Assembly (NCBI RefSeq): GCF_042649045.1
Contig: NZ_JBHSEF010000009.1
Span: 1 to 64,000 of the forward strand
Reading direction: 5' to 3'
Source: Chryseomicrobium palamuruense
GTDB taxonomy: Bacteria > Bacillota > Bacilli > Bacillales_A > Planococcaceae
DNA: 64,000 nucleotides
This document shows, piece after piece, positions 62,418-64,000 of this stretch (position 1 is its first letter; every line of letters starts with the position of its first letter). The translations under genes and the position numbers were made by a program. The notes under the pieces were generated by a model that was given only the letters and a program-made list of their open reading frames with translations, had not been told where the DNA came from and searched no databases.

Positions 62418-62768
62418 TTAGTTTTTGTTCAGTGTGTTCCATTCGCGTTCGAAGTTTTCGAATGGATCGTTTGATGGTGATTTAAGTGTGACTGGTTCGT
62501 TGTTCCATTTGCGAATCGCGTACCAGATCAATGCGATGGCCGCGAGTCCGATAAATGCAGGAATGTTGGAGATGGCTGTCAGTAACCCGATGATTCCAAC
62601 GGTTGCCCAAAAGACTTTACCAAACGTCTTAGTGCTTTGAAGGAAGTAGTGAAGTCCTCCGATAACCAGTAATGCGGAAAAGGCAAGCCCTAGAATCGAC
62701 CCTAGGTTAGCAAGAACGACGCTGGCGCCGGTAATGCCGAGTAAAACGTACAGAAATTTTTTCATCAT
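62418..62768 (-). CDS. liaI: LiaI membrane protein
   Basis: 116 residues with two or three helices (about 5-33, 34-55, 60-78) and a hydrophilic tail. It anchors LiaH at the membrane. The start at 62768 (or 62765) follows AAGGAGGG; the longer frame to 62822 lacks a site. First gene of liaIHFSR. liaG is absent. Confidence 0.9.
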   Translation of the reverse strand: MMKKFLYVLLGITGASVVLANLGSILGLAFSALLVIGGLHYFLQSTKTFGKVFWATVGIIGLLTAISNIPAFIGLAAIALIWYAIRKWNNEPVTLKSPSNDPFENFEREWNTLNKN

Positions 62769-62778
62769 GTTTCCCTCC

Positions 62779-62855
62779 TTGTTTGTATACTTTGAGTATA
62801 GAGAGGTTTTTGTTTTCGCCACACGGGCGGAAAGCCGATTTTCAAATCGGTCTTA
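62779..62855 (-). promoter_or_regulatory. liaI promoter with candidate LiaR site
   Basis: A -10-like TATACT (about 62796-62801 on the minus strand) lacks a good -35, as expected for an activator-dependent promoter. CCGATTT-TC-AAATCGG (62835-62850) is a perfect 7-bp inverted repeat about 35 bases upstream of the -10, a suitable place for LiaR. Confidence 0.6.
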
Positions 62856-62883
62856 AGATGTAGAGGTAATACATCTTGCCTTC

Positions 62884-62892
62884 TGCTATACT
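62884..62892 (+). promoter_or_regulatory. Extended -10 promoter for dedA-uppP
   Basis: TGC-TATACT, extended -10 without a recognisable -35, about 95 bases upstream of the DedA start. It is divergent from the liaI promoter region. Confidence 0.5.
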
Positions 62893-62987
62893 ATTTCCTG
62901 GAACCTTTATATATAAGAAACGTTTCAGATAAAGTGAATTCGGGAAAGTATTCGAATGGCGAATTTAAAAAGTAAGGGCGGCTACCT

Positions 62988-63605
62988 ATGGAGCAATGGA
63001 TTACCGACTGGCTCAGCGACTTTGGTTACTGGGGCGTTTTTTTATTAATTATGATTGAGAATGTGTTCCCTCCGATTCCTTCCGAGATTATTTTGACGCT
63101 GGGTGGTTTTATGACGACGACCACGTCGATGACGATTGTGGGAGTAATCACGGTAGCAACACTTGGTTCTGTCGCAGGGGCAGTGATTTTATACTTCATC
63201 GGTCTGCAATTAGATGTGGAACGCTTGGAGAAAATCGTAGAGAAGCATGGTCGTTGGTTACGTGTGACGAAACAGGACATTCGTCGCGCAGATGCGTGGT
63301 TTGACCGCATTGGCCCGTGGGCAGTGTTTTTTGGCAGACTGGTGCCTCTGGTACGAAGTCTTATTTCGATTCCCGCAGGGATGTCGAATATGCGATTTAG
63401 CCTGTTTTTATTACTGACGACACTTGGTACGGTCATCTGGAATACGATTCTGGTTTCCGCTGGAGCAGCTCTCGGTGAAAATTGGCATAGTCTTGTTGGC
63501 TATTTTGATATCTATTCCAATATTATTTATGTGCTGATTGTAGTAGTAGCTGTTGGATGGTTCATCTGGTTTACTAATAAGAAAAAGAAACAGAAACGGG
63601 TATAA
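62988..63605 (+). CDS. DedA family membrane protein
   Basis: 205 residues. Family features are the VFPPIPSEIILTLGGF re-entrant motif and FGRLVPLVRSLISIPAGMSNM, plus helices near both ends. DedA proteins scramble or recycle lipid carriers, including undecaprenyl phosphate (UptA-type) and phosphatidylethanolamine. Its neighbour is uppP (9-base gap), which supports a lipid-carrier role. Confidence 0.92.
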   Translation: MEQWITDWLSDFGYWGVFLLIMIENVFPPIPSEIILTLGGFMTTTTSMTIVGVITVATLGSVAGAVILYFIGLQLDVERLEKIVEKHGRWLRVTKQDIRRADAWFDRIGPWAVFFGRLVPLVRSLISIPAGMSNMRFSLFLLLTTLGTVIWNTILVSAGAALGENWHSLVGYFDIYSNIIYVLIVVVAVGWFIWFTNKKKKQKRV

Positions 63606-63614
63606 GGAGAACAT

Positions 63615-64000
63615 ATGGAAATTATAGAATTATTAAAAGCACTGTTACTTGGATTTGTGGAAGGGATGACGGAGTTTGCGCCTGTCTCCTCTACAGGACA
63701 CATGATCATTGTGGATGACTTATGGCTTCAAACGAAAGACTTTTTAGGCCAGGGGTCGGCGAATACATTTAAAGTAGTCATTCAACTGGGCTCGATTCTA
63801 GCCGTCGTCTTCATTTTCTGGAAGCGCCTGTTAAGTCTTGTAGGCCTTCATAAGATGGAAGGTACAGCACCTGGACGTCGGTTTAATCTAGCACACGTGT
63901 TTATCGGGATTTTACCAGCAGGAGTATTGGGGCTGTTGTTTGAAGATGTAATTGATACGTATCTCTTCACGATTGAATGGGTCATCGTCAGTTTGTTCGT
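63615..64000 (+). CDS. uppP: Undecaprenyl-diphosphatase UppP (partial)
   Basis: The first 128 codons of a BacA/UppP-type phosphatase that regenerates undecaprenyl phosphate for wall synthesis. The active-site block EGMTEFAPVSSTGHM (residues 17-31) is clear, with Ala where many members have Leu. AAGGAGA precedes the ATG. The gene runs out of the window. Confidence 0.95.
   Translation, partial: MEIIELLKALLLGFVEGMTEFAPVSSTGHMIIVDDLWLQTKDFLGQGSANTFKVVIQLGSILAVVFIFWKRLLSLVGLHKMEGTAPGRRFNLAHVFIGILPAGVLGLLFEDVIDTYLFTIEWVIVSLF

Overview
The window reads as a chromosomal segment of a Gram-positive, low-to-mid GC member of the Bacillales. Strong ribosome-binding sites (AGGAGG types), an S-box leader, the complete Lia and Des signalling systems, a stressosome RsbR paralog and a sigma-B type promoter in front of csbD all support this. 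Gene content (aceA-aceB glyoxylate shunt, AbgT transporter, YisP-like prenyl synthase fold, paiAB, many GGDEF/EAL and LytTR proteins) fits the Planococcaceae best, but genus is not decidable from sequence alone.

Layout. 1-2.1 kb: an IS91-type HUH (Y2) transposase, a small zinc-ribbon gene and a decayed intergenic repeat. 2.1-6 kb: csbD, a yxlEFG-like ABC cassette, a HEPN-CBS fusion protein and a metallophosphoesterase. 6-10.5 kb: des-desK-desR membrane-fluidity system with a readable DesR operator, and a putP/opuE symporter. 10.6-16.3 kb: sbcDC, yqxD, trhO. 16.3-25.3 kb: a 52-residue gene, intergenic repeats, a cyclic-di-GMP gene broken by an in-frame stop, ppiB, a regulator/enolase-superfamily/GNAT module and an intact GGDEF-EAL gene. 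25.3-34.7 kb: a YisP-like protein, AI-2E exporter, an orphan membrane-anchored phosphate-binding protein, a Fur-controlled FhuF-like reductase, an EmrE-type exporter, pepT, rsbR paralog and pepF. 34.9-37.6 kb: SAM riboswitch, metY and hom. 37.6-45.4 kb: repeats, a lipoprotein, abgT, an excisionase-like HTH, an EamA exporter and a two-permease ABC transporter. 45.4-49 kb: LytTR regulator, aceA, aceB and a YhfH-like mini gene. 49-53.3 kb: DUF421 protein, then a response regulator / 55-residue membrane peptide / large sensor kinase / DUF4825 lipoprotein cassette. 53.4-57.5 kb: DUF2750, MmcQ/YjbR, a MarR-type regulator with paiAB, lipoprotein and aldo-keto reductase. 57.8-64 kb: divergent CorA-like protein, liaIHFSR, a DedA protein and the start of uppP.

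Much of the window concerns the envelope and stress: the lia operon senses cell-wall damage, des/desKR adjusts lipid fluidity, DedA and UppP act on lipid carriers, and several two-component and cyclic-di-GMP proteins relay signals.

The most unusual structure lies outside genes. Four intergenic loci (about 1.7, 16.5, 38 and 45.3 kb) carry a shared element: a conserved block, in most copies a TTTCCATAAAACGAGT-like leader, then an array with an exact or nearly exact 21-base period around a TTGTC/GACAA core. A second dispersed repeat occurs in inverted orientation at 19.4 and 37.6 kb. Other points of interest are the HEPN-CBS fusion, two short genes revealed by ribosome-binding sites and overlaps, a 5' hairpin that begins at the predicted des transcription start, and the YisP-like enzyme with an altered second Asp motif. 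No CRISPR array, rRNA or tRNA gene was seen.
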